This document shows, one piece after another, positions 10,177 through 17,751 of a DNA stretch of 64,000 nucleotides. Below the pieces are notes generated by a model. The model did no database searches, was not told where the DNA came from, and was given only the letters and a program-made list of their open reading frames with translations. Source of the stretch: Granulicella sibirica (GTDB lineage: Bacteria > Acidobacteriota > Terriglobia > Terriglobales > Acidobacteriaceae). The stretch covers positions 2,170,001-2,234,000 of the forward strand of contig NZ_RDSM01000001.1 in the NCBI RefSeq assembly GCF_004115155.1, read 5' to 3'. The position numbers and the translations under genes were made by a program. Each line of letters starts with the position of its first letter. The first letter of the stretch is position 1.

Positions 10177-10772
10177 GCCCGAAGACGCGTGGTGAGGTAT
10201 GAGGTCAATACCAGCTTGAACTCCTCCACTAACTCCTCGCGCTCTTGCTCTTGTGCCTCCGCGTAGAGCGGGTTCATCGCCTTGATCACTTGGAAGCTGA
10301 CATTCGCGATCCGGAACGCGGCCTCGGGAGTGAGGTCTGGACGCTTCTCCCGATAGAGCGCTGCAAAATGCTCGCGAAGCCGATTCCTCGCAGCCGGATC
10401 GCGCTTGAAGGTCTTCGGCGCGCTCAGCATCGGGATGTACGCTGGCCGGCTTTGCATGAAGTCCACCAACACCTCGAAGATGCGGTCGACCAGATGCTTG
10501 ACCGTGAGCTTTGCGGCATCCCGCGTCAGCGGCTTCCAGCGCTCTTCCATCTCGTCGCCGTACTGCATCCGCAGGGCGTGAACGACCGCTTCCTTGTTCG
10601 GGAAGTACTGGTAGACCGCGCCGATCGACGCTCCCGCGCGATCGGCAATCGCCGTCATGGTCGACGCCTCATAGCCTACCTCGGCGATGACCGCTGCCGC
10701 CGCCTCGAGCAGTCCGGCGACGCGGCGCTCTCCCCGCTCCTGCTGGGGAACGCGTCGCGACGGCTTTGACAT
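10173..10772 (-). CDS. TetR-family transcriptional repressor
   Basis: DNA-binding repressor with an N-terminal helix-turn-helix (AAVIAEVGYEASTMTAIADR then GASIGAVYQYFPNKEAVVHA) and a helical C-terminal ligand/dimer domain. The frame is open to an ATG at 10826, but that codon lies inside a perfect palindrome that looks like its operator. I prefer ATG 10772, which has AAAGG six bases upstream and a TATAAT box at 10806-10811; starts at 10805, 10799, 10787 and 10826 (GAGGG eight bases upstream) cannot be excluded. It is divergent from the isochorismatase/MFS operon, the usual arrangement for a TetR regulator controlling its neighbour. The ligand is unknown. Confidence 0.85.
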   Translation of the reverse strand: MSKPSRRVPQQERGERRVAGLLEAAAAVIAEVGYEASTMTAIADRAGASIGAVYQYFPNKEAVVHALRMQYGDEMEERWKPLTRDAAKLTVKHLVDRIFEVLVDFMQSRPAYIPMLSAPKTFKRDPAARNRLREHFAALYREKRPDLTPEAAFRIANVSFQVIKAMNPLYAEAQEQEREELVEEFKLVLTSYLTTRLRA

Positions 10773-10780
10773 CTCTGCCT

Positions 10781-10810
10781 TTGACATATCTGAGGGCATG
10801 CTCATATTAT
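10781..10810 (+). promoter_or_regulatory. Sigma70-type promoter of the isochorismatase-MFS operon
   Basis: TTGACA at 10781-10786, an 18-base spacer, and TATTAT at 10805-10810 predict transcription starting near 10817, about 35 bases before the isochorismatase ATG. The spacer contains an operator-like TGAGGG-N4-CTCAT sequence, so a bound TetR would cover the promoter. On the other strand TATAAT at 10811-10806 could serve tetR. This is sequence inference only. Confidence 0.55.
10791..10805. promoter_or_regulatory. Second, imperfect TetR operator
   Basis: TGAGGGCATGCTCAT matches 11 of 15 positions of the core of the perfect palindrome centred 35 bases downstream (TGAGGGATCCCTCAT). It sits between the -35 and -10 boxes of the operon promoter. 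The shared outer half-sites and promoter position suggest a second repressor site, although it also encodes part of the longer tetR reading frame. Confidence 0.4.
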
Positions 10811-10822
10811 AGGCAAAGACAT

Positions 10823-10842
10823 ACATGAGGGATCCCTCATGT
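10823..10842. promoter_or_regulatory. Perfect 20-bp palindromic operator
   Basis: ACATGAGGGATCCCTCATGT is a perfect inverted repeat in the divergent tetR/isochorismatase space, just downstream of the predicted operon start site and ahead of the isochorismatase ribosome site. Length, symmetry and position fit a TetR dimer-pair operator. Confidence 0.7.
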
Positions 10843-10851
10843 TAGGAGACG

Positions 10852-11433
10852 ATGAACATGGCAGAACTTACCCTCGATCCAAAGACGACAGCCCTGATCC
10901 TGATCGACCTGCAGCACGGCATCATCGCTCTGCCGGTGAAGCCTTACTCCGGCCCTGAGGTCGCCGAGCGCGGAAGCAAACTGGCCGCCGCCTTTCGCGC
11001 CGCTGGAAGCACTGTCGCCTACGTGCGTGTCGATATGGCGGATATCCTCCACCTTCCCGCGGACCAGCAGATGCGCGATCCGAATGCGCCGCCTCCGCCC
11101 GCGATCGCCTCGCAGCTTGCACCCGAGAGCGGATACCAGGAAGGCGACCTCCTGATCACGAAGCGGCAATGGGGGGCGTTCTACGATACCGGCCTCGACC
11201 AGCAACTTCGCCGCCGTGGCATTCGAACCATTGTGATCTGCGGCATTGCGACGAACATTGGCGTCGAGTCAACCGCGCGCGCCGCGTTCGACATGGGCTA
11301 TGCGCTCGTATTCGTCGAAGACGCAATGGCGACTATCAGCGCCGAGGCGCACGAGTTCTCCATCAAGGGAATCTTCACCCGCATGGGACGCGTGCGCTCC
11401 CTGAACGAAGTCGTGGCAGCGCTCGGACAGTGA
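10852..11433 (+). CDS. Isochorismatase-family cysteine hydrolase
   Basis: Protein of 193 residues with the Rossmann-like isochorismatase fold and its Asp-Lys-Cys triad: Asp in ALILIDLQHGI, Lys in DLLITKRQWGAF and Cys in TIVICGIATNIGVEST. Members hydrolyse isochorismate, nicotinamide or other amides, and the sequence does not decide which. AGGAG lies about five bases before ATG 10852; a second ATG follows two codons later. It is the first gene of a TetR-controlled pair with the MFS transporter 14 bases downstream, suggesting that a small amide or aromatic effector is both degraded and pumped out. Confidence 0.9.
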   Translation: MNMAELTLDPKTTALILIDLQHGIIALPVKPYSGPEVAERGSKLAAAFRAAGSTVAYVRVDMADILHLPADQQMRDPNAPPPPAIASQLAPESGYQEGDLLITKRQWGAFYDTGLDQQLRRRGIRTIVICGIATNIGVESTARAAFDMGYALVFVEDAMATISAEAHEFSIKGIFTRMGRVRSLNEVVAALGQ

Positions 11434-11447
11434 AGAGGCAGGCAGTC

Positions 11448-12896
11448 ATGATCGAGGAGCGCTCAAGGCAACAAGAGGTAGATCTCGAGCCGCTGGACCC
11501 CATGGTGTGGAAGATCGCCTGGGTCGTGCTTCTCGGCCCGCTGATGACGGTCCTCGACTCGACCGTCGTGAACGTCTCGCTGTCGACGCTGAGCAGCGAG
11601 ATGCACACGGCCCTGACCACCATTCAGTGGGTGACGAGCGGTTATCTTCTCGCGCTTGCGCTCATGCTCCCGGTCAGTGGATGGCTCGTCGACCGCGTTG
11701 GCGCGAAGCGAGTCTATCTCGGTTGCTTCACGGCGTTCACGTTGACCTCGCTCCTCTGCGGCACGGCAACGTCAGCAAACGCGCTGATCGCCTTCCGCGT
11801 CCTGCAAGGGATGGCCGGAGGCCTGCTCGCGCCGATGGCCCAGATGATGGTGGCGCGCCGCGCGGGCCGTCACGTGGCGCGCGTGATGGGCTTCATGGTG
11901 ATGCCCGTGCTGATCGGCCCCATCCTCGGGCCGGTGCTTGCCGGGCTCATCCTGCAGCATGCGAGCTGGCGATGGATCTTCCTCATCAACCTGCCCATCG
12001 GGCTGATCGCGCTGGTTCTTGCGGTATGGCTCCTCCCCGCGGACGAGCATGAGGCGCAGCGCCGAAGCTTTGATCTCACCGGATTTCTCCTTCTTTCCCC
12101 GGGCCTCGTTCTTCTCCTGCATAGCCTCGAAAGCCTGAGCGCCCATCCGGGAACCAGGAACCTCAGTCTGGCGGAGTTGGCCGTGGGAGTGACCCTGCTC
12201 GGCCTATTCATTCGCCACGGAATCCGCAACGGCCCAGCCGCGCTCATTGACGTCCACCTCTTTCAGGGACGAACTTTCTCGGCTGCAGCCGCGACGCAGT
12301 TTCTCGCCAACGCCATCGCCTTCGGCGGCCAGATGCTTCTTCCTCTCTACCTGCTTACGGTGCGTGGAGAGTCGGCCAGCCGGACCGGCCTTCTGCTCGC
12401 GCCGGCAGGTCTCGGGATGATGTGCTCGTACCCCATGATGGGCGCCCTGACCGAGCGGTTCAGCCCGCGCCGCGTCTCCTCGGCCGGGGCAGCGATCGCG
12501 CTGCTCGGCACCCTTCCATTCGCACTCTCCGGAGCGGTCCCTCTGCCTCTGCTCTGTCTCGCTCTGTTTGTCCGCGGAGCCGGATCGGGCTGTATCAACA
12601 TTCCGTCGATCGCCGCCGCCTACGCCTCGATTCCGAAGGAGATGATCCCGGTGGCAACCACGGCGATCAACATCGTGCAGCGCCTCGGCGGACCGATTGC
12701 CACGACCCTCCTGGCAATCTTCCTCCACGCCCGTATAGCCGCCTCACCCGCAGGTCACACTGACGCGTACCTTGTGACCTTCCGCATCCTCTGCATCGTG
12801 CATGCGCTCGTCATCGTGGCAGCCCTCCGACTGCCGGATACACGGTCGCAGCGGCGACCGACCCAACTTCAGCAGACCGAGGCGCTCGCGGACTAA
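11448..12896 (+). CDS. MFS drug/solute exporter, DHA2 (EmrB/QacA) type
   Basis: Inner-membrane major facilitator of 482 residues with about 14 hydrophobic segments. The DHA2 signature LDSTVVNVSLSTL is in the first helix, the loop motif GWLVDRVGAKRVY between helices 2 and 3, and an antiporter-type motif around GFMVMPVLIGPILGPVLAG. The true start is ATG 11448 rather than the longer open frame, because it begins just after the isochorismatase stop and precedes the first membrane helix. It is probably translated from the same mRNA and repressed by the divergent TetR. Proton-driven export of a toxic small molecule is the likely role; the substrate is unknown. Confidence 0.9.
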   Translation: MIEERSRQQEVDLEPLDPMVWKIAWVVLLGPLMTVLDSTVVNVSLSTLSSEMHTALTTIQWVTSGYLLALALMLPVSGWLVDRVGAKRVYLGCFTAFTLTSLLCGTATSANALIAFRVLQGMAGGLLAPMAQMMVARRAGRHVARVMGFMVMPVLIGPILGPVLAGLILQHASWRWIFLINLPIGLIALVLAVWLLPADEHEAQRRSFDLTGFLLLSPGLVLLLHSLESLSAHPGTRNLSLAELAVGVTLLGLFIRHGIRNGPAALIDVHLFQGRTFSAAAATQFLANAIAFGGQMLLPLYLLTVRGESASRTGLLLAPAGLGMMCSYPMMGALTERFSPRRVSSAGAAIALLGTLPFALSGAVPLPLLCLALFVRGAGSGCINIPSIAAAYASIPKEMIPVATTAINIVQRLGGPIATTLLAIFLHARIAASPAGHTDAYLVTFRILCIVHALVIVAALRLPDTRSQRRPTQLQQTEALAD

Positions 12897-12909
12897 GTAG
12901 GATGAAGTG

Positions 12910-13587
12910 ATGGGGCTGGCGCGTCGCACCTACATCTATAAGCTGACCTCCGACCGTGGTGGCGCTCCATGCGCGCCCAATCCCGGCGACGCATCCCCAG
13001 CCCTCCTGACGCTGTCCATCTGCAAACCCGCCATCCGCCGCACGGCACGACCAGGTGACCGCATCCTGGGCCTCACGAGCCATTCGCTCGCGGCCTCTGA
13101 TGGCTACCCACTCAACGCCGTCATCTATGCGGCGATCGTCGAAGAGGGGATGGATGCTCGTGACTATTACGGCGGCGAGCGCATGTTTCAACACCGCCCC
13201 GATTGCATCTACGAGTTCCATCGTCTGAATGGAACAATCGGCCACTCGGGCCGCACACCGCTGCACGCGAACCCCGCCTATCTCCCGCGCGACATCGGCA
13301 GCTATCCCTACTACAAGAACGGCCGCACGCTGCTCAGTCACGACTTCCGCTACTTTGGCTCGGAGGCTGTGCCAATCCCCGCGAAGCTTCACGAGCTAAC
13401 CCAGGTAGCGGAGTCGCTAGGGCAGGGCCATCGCGTCGTCCACACCGAAGGTCTCGACCGCGAACTCGACGCGCTCTTCCGCATGCTCTGGAAGAGGCCA
13501 ACGAGATACACGCCATCCGTCGTAACCGACGAGGCCTACGACCACGCACCGAAGTCTAAACGGAAGAAGGAAACCGCACCGGCGTAA
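12910..13587 (+). CDS. Nmad2-like protein (nucleotide-modification-associated domain 2)
   Basis: Protein of about 225 residues that I match by pattern to the Nmad2 family, named from its association with base-modification genes in phages and bacteria. Diagnostic stretches are YIYKLTSDRGGAPCAPNP, LTLSICKPAIRRTARPGDRI and LGLTSHSL near the N terminus, then IYAAIVEEGMDARDYYGG, YPYYKNGRTLLSHDFRYFGS and a C-terminal helical part ending in a lysine-rich tail (SKRKKE). A GTG immediately precedes the ATG at 12910 and could be the start; AGGA lies seven bases upstream of the ATG. It follows the MFS gene by 13 bases, and its 3' end overlaps the convergent DUF1643 gene by 32 bases. The biochemical activity of the family is not established. 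Confidence 0.6.
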   Translation: MGLARRTYIYKLTSDRGGAPCAPNPGDASPALLTLSICKPAIRRTARPGDRILGLTSHSLAASDGYPLNAVIYAAIVEEGMDARDYYGGERMFQHRPDCIYEFHRLNGTIGHSGRTPLHANPAYLPRDIGSYPYYKNGRTLLSHDFRYFGSEAVPIPAKLHELTQVAESLGQGHRVVHTEGLDRELDALFRMLWKRPTRYTPSVVTDEAYDHAPKSKRKKETAPA

Positions 13588-14095
13588 GATCGCCCGGCAG
13601 GTAGAGCGGGTGATAGGGCGAGCCGTCCTTCGAGAGCCGCAGATGGTGCAGATCCGCTCCTGCCTTCCGCAGCATCTTCACCACGTCAAGGCTTCGCGGA
13701 CGAAGCGGCTTCGGCGGTTGTCCATAGGCGAGCATCACAAGGCCCGCTCGCTTCGCCATCCGTACCAGCGCCGCGTCATTTCCCGGACCGGCCGGATCAT
13801 CCACTTCGAGCAGCCTCTGCTTGTCCGTTGCCCGGTAGCTATGGACATTGCCAACAAGCTGACCGCCGTATCCCCAAGCACGCGAAAATTGCCCCGTCCG
13901 GATCAGCGTCGGATCGGCATGCTCAAGCGACGCGACGGATGGGTTCATCAGGAGCCACATGATGACCGGAAGGTCCGGATTCCATATCTCCGAAAGCGTG
14001 TACCGGTAGCGTTTGCACGGCGACCACGTTGCGGTCACCTTCGAGTCGGCGGGCCACTTCGGTTTCGATTTTCCGCCGGGATCATGGGCTGTCAT
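13556..14095 (-). CDS. DUF1643 family protein
   Basis: Protein of 179 residues with the full set of DUF1643 landmarks: CKRYRYTLSEIWN at the start, MWLLMNPSVASLEHADPT, GQFSRAWGYGGQLVGNVHSYRAT, DDPAGPGNDAAL and a glycine-rich AGLVMLAYG strand. The open frame extends to 14401, but that part is out-of-frame sequence of the divergent enolase gene, so ATG 14095 is used. The family has no proven function; it is scattered in bacteria and phages, often near nucleic-acid-related genes. Convergent overlap with the Nmad2-like gene suggests, but does not show, a functional link. Confidence 0.85.
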   Translation of the reverse strand: MTAHDPGGKSKPKWPADSKVTATWSPCKRYRYTLSEIWNPDLPVIMWLLMNPSVASLEHADPTLIRTGQFSRAWGYGGQLVGNVHSYRATDKQRLLEVDDPAGPGNDAALVRMAKRAGLVMLAYGQPPKPLRPRSLDVVKMLRKAGADLHHLRLSKDGSPYHPLYLPGDLTPVRFPSSV

Positions 14096-14216
14096 CGCTC
14101 TTGATTGGAGCATCCGGACAAACACGAAGCAAGCCGCACTCGCCCGCCACACGGCCAAGCTGGTACAAAGATCGGGCACATTCTCGGCGATACCAACGGA
14201 ACGTGAAGGAGAAGCC

Positions 14217-15557
14217 ATGCCGATCGAACGCCGCCAGATCCTGAAGTCTCTCGCAGGCGCCGGACTAGCGGGGCTTGCGCATCCGGTGCTCCGGGCGCAG
14301 GAGCAGGTCGCTCGCGCGACGCGTGGCATGCCCGCTCCACACATCAAGGACATCAGCGTCATCGAGTGCGAACCCGCAGGATCACGGCTCACTGTCGTCA
14401 AAATTGCAACCGACCAGGACGGCCTCTACGGCTACGGTTGCGCGACCTTCACGCAACGCGCCGACCTGGTGAAGCCAGCAGTCGAGCGCTATCTCAAGCC
14501 TCTCCTCATGGGCAGGACGACCGACCGCATCGAGGACATCTGGCAGACCTGCTACGACAGCTCCTACTGGAAGAACGGCCCCATCCTCAACAACGCCATC
14601 AGCGGCATCGACCAGGCGCTCTGGGACATCAAGGGCCGGCAGGCGGGCATGCCCGTCTACCAGCTTGCCGGCGGCAAGTGCCGCGAGGCGGTCGACACGT
14701 ATGGCCACGCCGACGGACCCGAGTACAGCGATGTGGTCGCCGCCGCGAGAAAATATATGGCGGAAGGCTTCCGCAACGTCCGCGTGCAGGTCGGCCTGCC
14801 CGGCATGGCAGGCTACGGCTCAGCTCGGAACAACGCGAACACCCTCAAGCCGCTCCACGACAAGCCGCTCTTCGAGCCCGCCTACGCCATGCGGCGCGGC
14901 CTGAAGCTGCTGGAGATCTGCCGCCAGGAGCTTGGAGAAGAGGTCGGCCTCCTCCACGACATGCACGAGCGTTACACGCCCAACCAGGCGGTCGAATTCT
15001 GCAAGCAGGCCGAGAAGTTCAACCTCTTCTTCGCCGAAGACCCGCTCTCGCCTGAAGACATCGACTATTTCAAACAAATCCGCCAGAACTGCGCCACGCC
15101 TCTCGCCATGGGCGAGCTCTTCAACAGCCCGCACGAGTGGCAGCCCCTCATCGCGGGCCGTCTCATCGACTACATCCGCTGCCACGTCTCTCAGGTCGGC
15201 GGCTTCACCCCCGCGCGCAAGATCGCCATCATGGCCGAGCAGTTCGGCGTCAAGACCGCGTGGCACGGCCCGGGAGATGTCTCGCCCATAGGCCACATGG
15301 CGCAGATCACCCTCGACATCGTCAGCACCAACTTCGGCATCCAGGAGTATTCCCCCTTCAACCAGCGTTCGCAGGAGATCTTCAAAGGCTGTCCCGAGAT
15401 GCGCGACGGCTATCTGTACGTCAACGAGAAGCCCGGCTGGGGCATCGAGATCGATGAGAAGGAAGCCGCCAAATCCCCCTTCACTCCTGGCCGAGGAAAC
15501 CTGAACGGAGGCTGGGGCGAGATCCGCAAGCTCGATGGAACCATCATCAAGCAGTAG
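14217..15557 (+). CDS. Enolase-superfamily dehydratase, mannonate-dehydratase/RspA-like, Tat-exported
   Basis: Mandelate racemase/muconate lactonizing-type enzyme of 446 residues. The N terminus MPIERRQILKSLAGAGLAG is a twin-arginine leader. The barrel shows the ManD-type metal and catalytic set: Asp and His in LLHDMHERYTP, Glu in FFAEDPLSPED, Glu in LAMGELFNSPHEW and the HGPGDVSPIGH motif. ManD-group enzymes dehydrate acid sugars such as D-mannonate or D-gluconate, and many homologues have weak or unknown activity. AAGGAG is six bases before ATG 14217; the upstream open frame is antisense to the DUF1643 gene region. A sugar isomerase follows 83 bases downstream. Export is unusual for a catabolic dehydratase but matches the neighbouring genes. 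Confidence 0.87.
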   Translation: MPIERRQILKSLAGAGLAGLAHPVLRAQEQVARATRGMPAPHIKDISVIECEPAGSRLTVVKIATDQDGLYGYGCATFTQRADLVKPAVERYLKPLLMGRTTDRIEDIWQTCYDSSYWKNGPILNNAISGIDQALWDIKGRQAGMPVYQLAGGKCREAVDTYGHADGPEYSDVVAAARKYMAEGFRNVRVQVGLPGMAGYGSARNNANTLKPLHDKPLFEPAYAMRRGLKLLEICRQELGEEVGLLHDMHERYTPNQAVEFCKQAEKFNLFFAEDPLSPEDIDYFKQIRQNCATPLAMGELFNSPHEWQPLIAGRLIDYIRCHVSQVGGFTPARKIAIMAEQFGVKTAWHGPGDVSPIGHMAQITLDIVSTNFGIQEYSPFNQRSQEIFKGCPEMRDGYLYVNEKPGWGIEIDEKEAAKSPFTPGRGNLNGGWGEIRKLDGTIIKQ

Positions 15558-15640
15558 TATCCGGTAAGATCGATGCGCCGGCCTTTGGAAGCATTGGTAG
15601 TAGTCGAACGAACAAGCTCAACCAGACGAAAGGAAACATC

Positions 15641-16543
15641 ATGATCTCGCGTAGAAGCTTTCTTGGCCGTGCCTCCGCCGCCGCTGCCTGCACCGCGCTC
15701 GCTGGACGCGCAAGCCTCGCCTATGCCACGCCTCTCGGTCTTCCGCTTGGAATCCAGCTTTACTCGGTTCGCGAGCAGCTTGCGAAGGACTACGACGCAA
15801 CGCTGATCGAGGTCGGCAAGGCCGGTTTTAAGGAGGTGGAAGCCGCAGGCTTCTACAAGAAGAGCGCGGCCGAGGTAAAGCAGTCGCTCAAGAACGCGAA
15901 ACTGCACTGCGTCAGCTCGCACCATCCCTTCGGCGATCTGCGCACAAAGTTCGACGAGATTCTCGCGTTCAACAAGGAGCTTGGCGTCCAGTACATGATC
16001 TGCTCCAGCCCGGGCTTCAAGACGCCCGCGCCCGCGGGTGGTTCGGACCGAGGCCGCAAAATGTCGATCGACGACTGGCGCTGGATCTCCGACCAGTTCA
16101 ACCAGATGGGCGAGAAGACCGCCGCGCAGGGCATTCACTTCGGCTATCACAATCACATCCACGAGTTCGGCCCGGTCGACGGCACCATCCCGTACATGGA
16201 GCTTCTACGCCTCACCGATCCCGCGAAGGTAACCCTCGAACTCGACTGCGGATGGGCCACCGTCGCCGGCATGAAGCCCATCGATCTCATGCGCGAACAC
16301 CCGAACCGCTTCTCCATGCTGCACGTCAAGGACTTCAAGGACAACGGCACCTTCGGCCCGGACGCCAAGGAACCGGTCGTCACCGAGCTAGGCATGGGCA
16401 GTATCGATTACAAGCCCATCTTTGCCGAAGCGAAGAAGACGCAGAAGATCAAACACATGTTCGTCGAGCAGGAAGCCTTTGACATGCCGTGGCAGCAGTC
16501 GCTCAAGACAGACGCGGACTACCTGACGAACCTCAAAGCCTAA
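15641..16543 (+). CDS. Tat-exported sugar phosphate isomerase/epimerase-type TIM barrel
   Basis: Protein of 300 residues with a twin-arginine signal (MISRRSFLGRASAAAACTAL) and an AP-endonuclease-2/xylose-isomerase-like barrel. Visible landmarks are LGIQLYSVREQLAKD at strand 1, GFKEVEAAGFY, FGYHNHIHEF and TLELDCGWATVAG (metal-ligand region), SMLHVKDFKD and MFVEQEAFD. Such proteins isomerise or epimerise sugars, commonly next to Gfo/Idh/MocA dehydrogenases, which is the arrangement here. GAAAGGAAAC precedes the ATG. A strong intrinsic terminator lies 16 bases after the stop. The substrate is unknown. Confidence 0.88.
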   Translation: MISRRSFLGRASAAAACTALAGRASLAYATPLGLPLGIQLYSVREQLAKDYDATLIEVGKAGFKEVEAAGFYKKSAAEVKQSLKNAKLHCVSSHHPFGDLRTKFDEILAFNKELGVQYMICSSPGFKTPAPAGGSDRGRKMSIDDWRWISDQFNQMGEKTAAQGIHFGYHNHIHEFGPVDGTIPYMELLRLTDPAKVTLELDCGWATVAGMKPIDLMREHPNRFSMLHVKDFKDNGTFGPDAKEPVVTELGMGSIDYKPIFAEAKKTQKIKHMFVEQEAFDMPWQQSLKTDADYLTNLKA

Positions 16544-16558
16544 GATGTCTCAAAGCAG

Positions 16559-16596
16559 GAAGCGCAGGCTGGCGATCCCAGCCTGCGCTTCTTTTT
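16559..16596 (+). terminator. Intrinsic terminator after the isomerase gene
   Basis: A perfect 14-bp stem (GAAGCGCAGGCTGG with CCAGCCTGCGCTTC), a five-base loop and TTTTT at 16592-16596. It separates the + strand sugar genes from the convergent - strand oxidoreductase that ends at 16613. Confidence 0.88.
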
Positions 16597-16612
16597 GTCC
16601 TGTAAGCAGCGA

Positions 16613-17728
16613 CTACTGCGGAAGCGGTTTGACCGTAACAGTGTGTCCGCTCTCTACGGACTCGCGTGCTGTCGTGAGGATCTGCATCACGACCATATTC
16701 GTATCAAGCGCGGATAAGTCTCCATCCGGCTTGATCTCCCCATGCAGCACTGCGGCAAGATAGGCCAGCGAACCCTGGCGGTTCACCGGTAGAGCCTTCG
16801 CGGGGCTAGGCGTCTCCGTCTTCTGTCCCTTGTAGCGCGTGCGAAGCTGATCCGGTCCCACGGTAATGGCATAGCCGTCTACACCGTAGACCTCCATGTC
16901 CTTGCGCGCGAAGCTCCAGTTCCACGATGGCATCAGCACGCCCTGAAGCCCCGGATAGCGGATGATCACCGTCGCATCGTCATCGACATGCGGGTAGATG
17001 CCTGGCTTGTCTGTCTGGGCGACGGCCGTCACGCTGAGCGGCGCCTGGCCATGCATCATCACGGTGAGAAGATCGGCTCCATAGCAGCCGAAGTCGAACA
17101 GAGCCCCCGCCCCATTCAGCTTGGGATCGGTAAGCCACGGCAACCACTCCGGGCCGACGCCAATCTCCTTCGGCCCTTCGTGCCCGTCGTGCACGACAAC
17201 CTTGCGAATCGCCCCAAGCTTGCCTGCCGCTACCTGGTCCTCGACATCGTTGTTGCTGGAATACCACGTCGTCTCGTAGTTCACGAGAACCTGCACATGG
17301 TGCTCCCGCGCCGCCGCTCGAATCGCGAGCGCGTCCTCCATCGTCGTCGTCAGCGGCTTCTCAACCATCGACGAAATGTTGTGCTTCGCGGCCGCTTCGA
17401 TCACCCTGCGATGATCCTTGATCGTCGTATACACGAGCACCGCATCCGGATGCTGCGCGTTGAGCATCGTCTCGAGGTCCGTGTAGAAGAGCGCCTGGTC
17501 AAGCCCGTACTGGCTCTTGTACTGCGCCGCAAGCGCAGTGTCCGGCTCGACGATCGCGACGAGCTTCGCATTCGGATCCTTCGGCAGCGCATGCAGGAAG
17601 CCTTTGACATGCCCATGCACAAGCCCGACGATTGCTACCCGGATCGGTGTGTCTGCCGCGTAGCCCTGCATGGGTACAAGCGCGGTAAGCAACGCCAACG
17701 CTATCTTGAAGCCGGAACCGAATCTCAT
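16613..17728 (-). CDS. Exported Gfo/Idh/MocA family oxidoreductase
   Basis: NAD(P)-dependent sugar oxidoreductase-type protein of 371 residues. A Sec signal (MRFGSGFKIALALLTALVPM) precedes a Rossmann domain (IRVAIVGLVHGHVKGFL, AKLVAIVEPD). The Gfo/Idh/MocA lysine-proline motif appears as MVEKPLTTT, followed by the C-terminal beta-sheet domain (GALFDFGCYGADLLT). ATG 17728 is chosen because it opens the signal peptide; the longer frame overlaps the upstream gene. It lies 23 bases after the other Gfo/Idh/MocA gene, so both probably share an mRNA. Exported members in this phylum act on sugars or glycosides in the periplasm; the substrate is not deducible. Confidence 0.87.
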   Translation of the reverse strand: MRFGSGFKIALALLTALVPMQGYAADTPIRVAIVGLVHGHVKGFLHALPKDPNAKLVAIVEPDTALAAQYKSQYGLDQALFYTDLETMLNAQHPDAVLVYTTIKDHRRVIEAAAKHNISSMVEKPLTTTMEDALAIRAAAREHHVQVLVNYETTWYSSNNDVEDQVAAGKLGAIRKVVVHDGHEGPKEIGVGPEWLPWLTDPKLNGAGALFDFGCYGADLLTVMMHGQAPLSVTAVAQTDKPGIYPHVDDDATVIIRYPGLQGVLMPSWNWSFARKDMEVYGVDGYAITVGPDQLRTRYKGQKTETPSPAKALPVNRQGSLAYLAAVLHGEIKPDGDLSALDTNMVVMQILTTARESVESGHTVTVKPLPQ

Positions 17729-17751
17729 CGCCAATCCGTCCTTCTGTGCGG

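Noticed and set aside
13091..14401. Longer version of the DUF1643 protein starting at 14401
   Set aside because: The extra 100 residues are antisense to the enolase-family gene and lack DUF1643 features; ATG 14095 fits the family.
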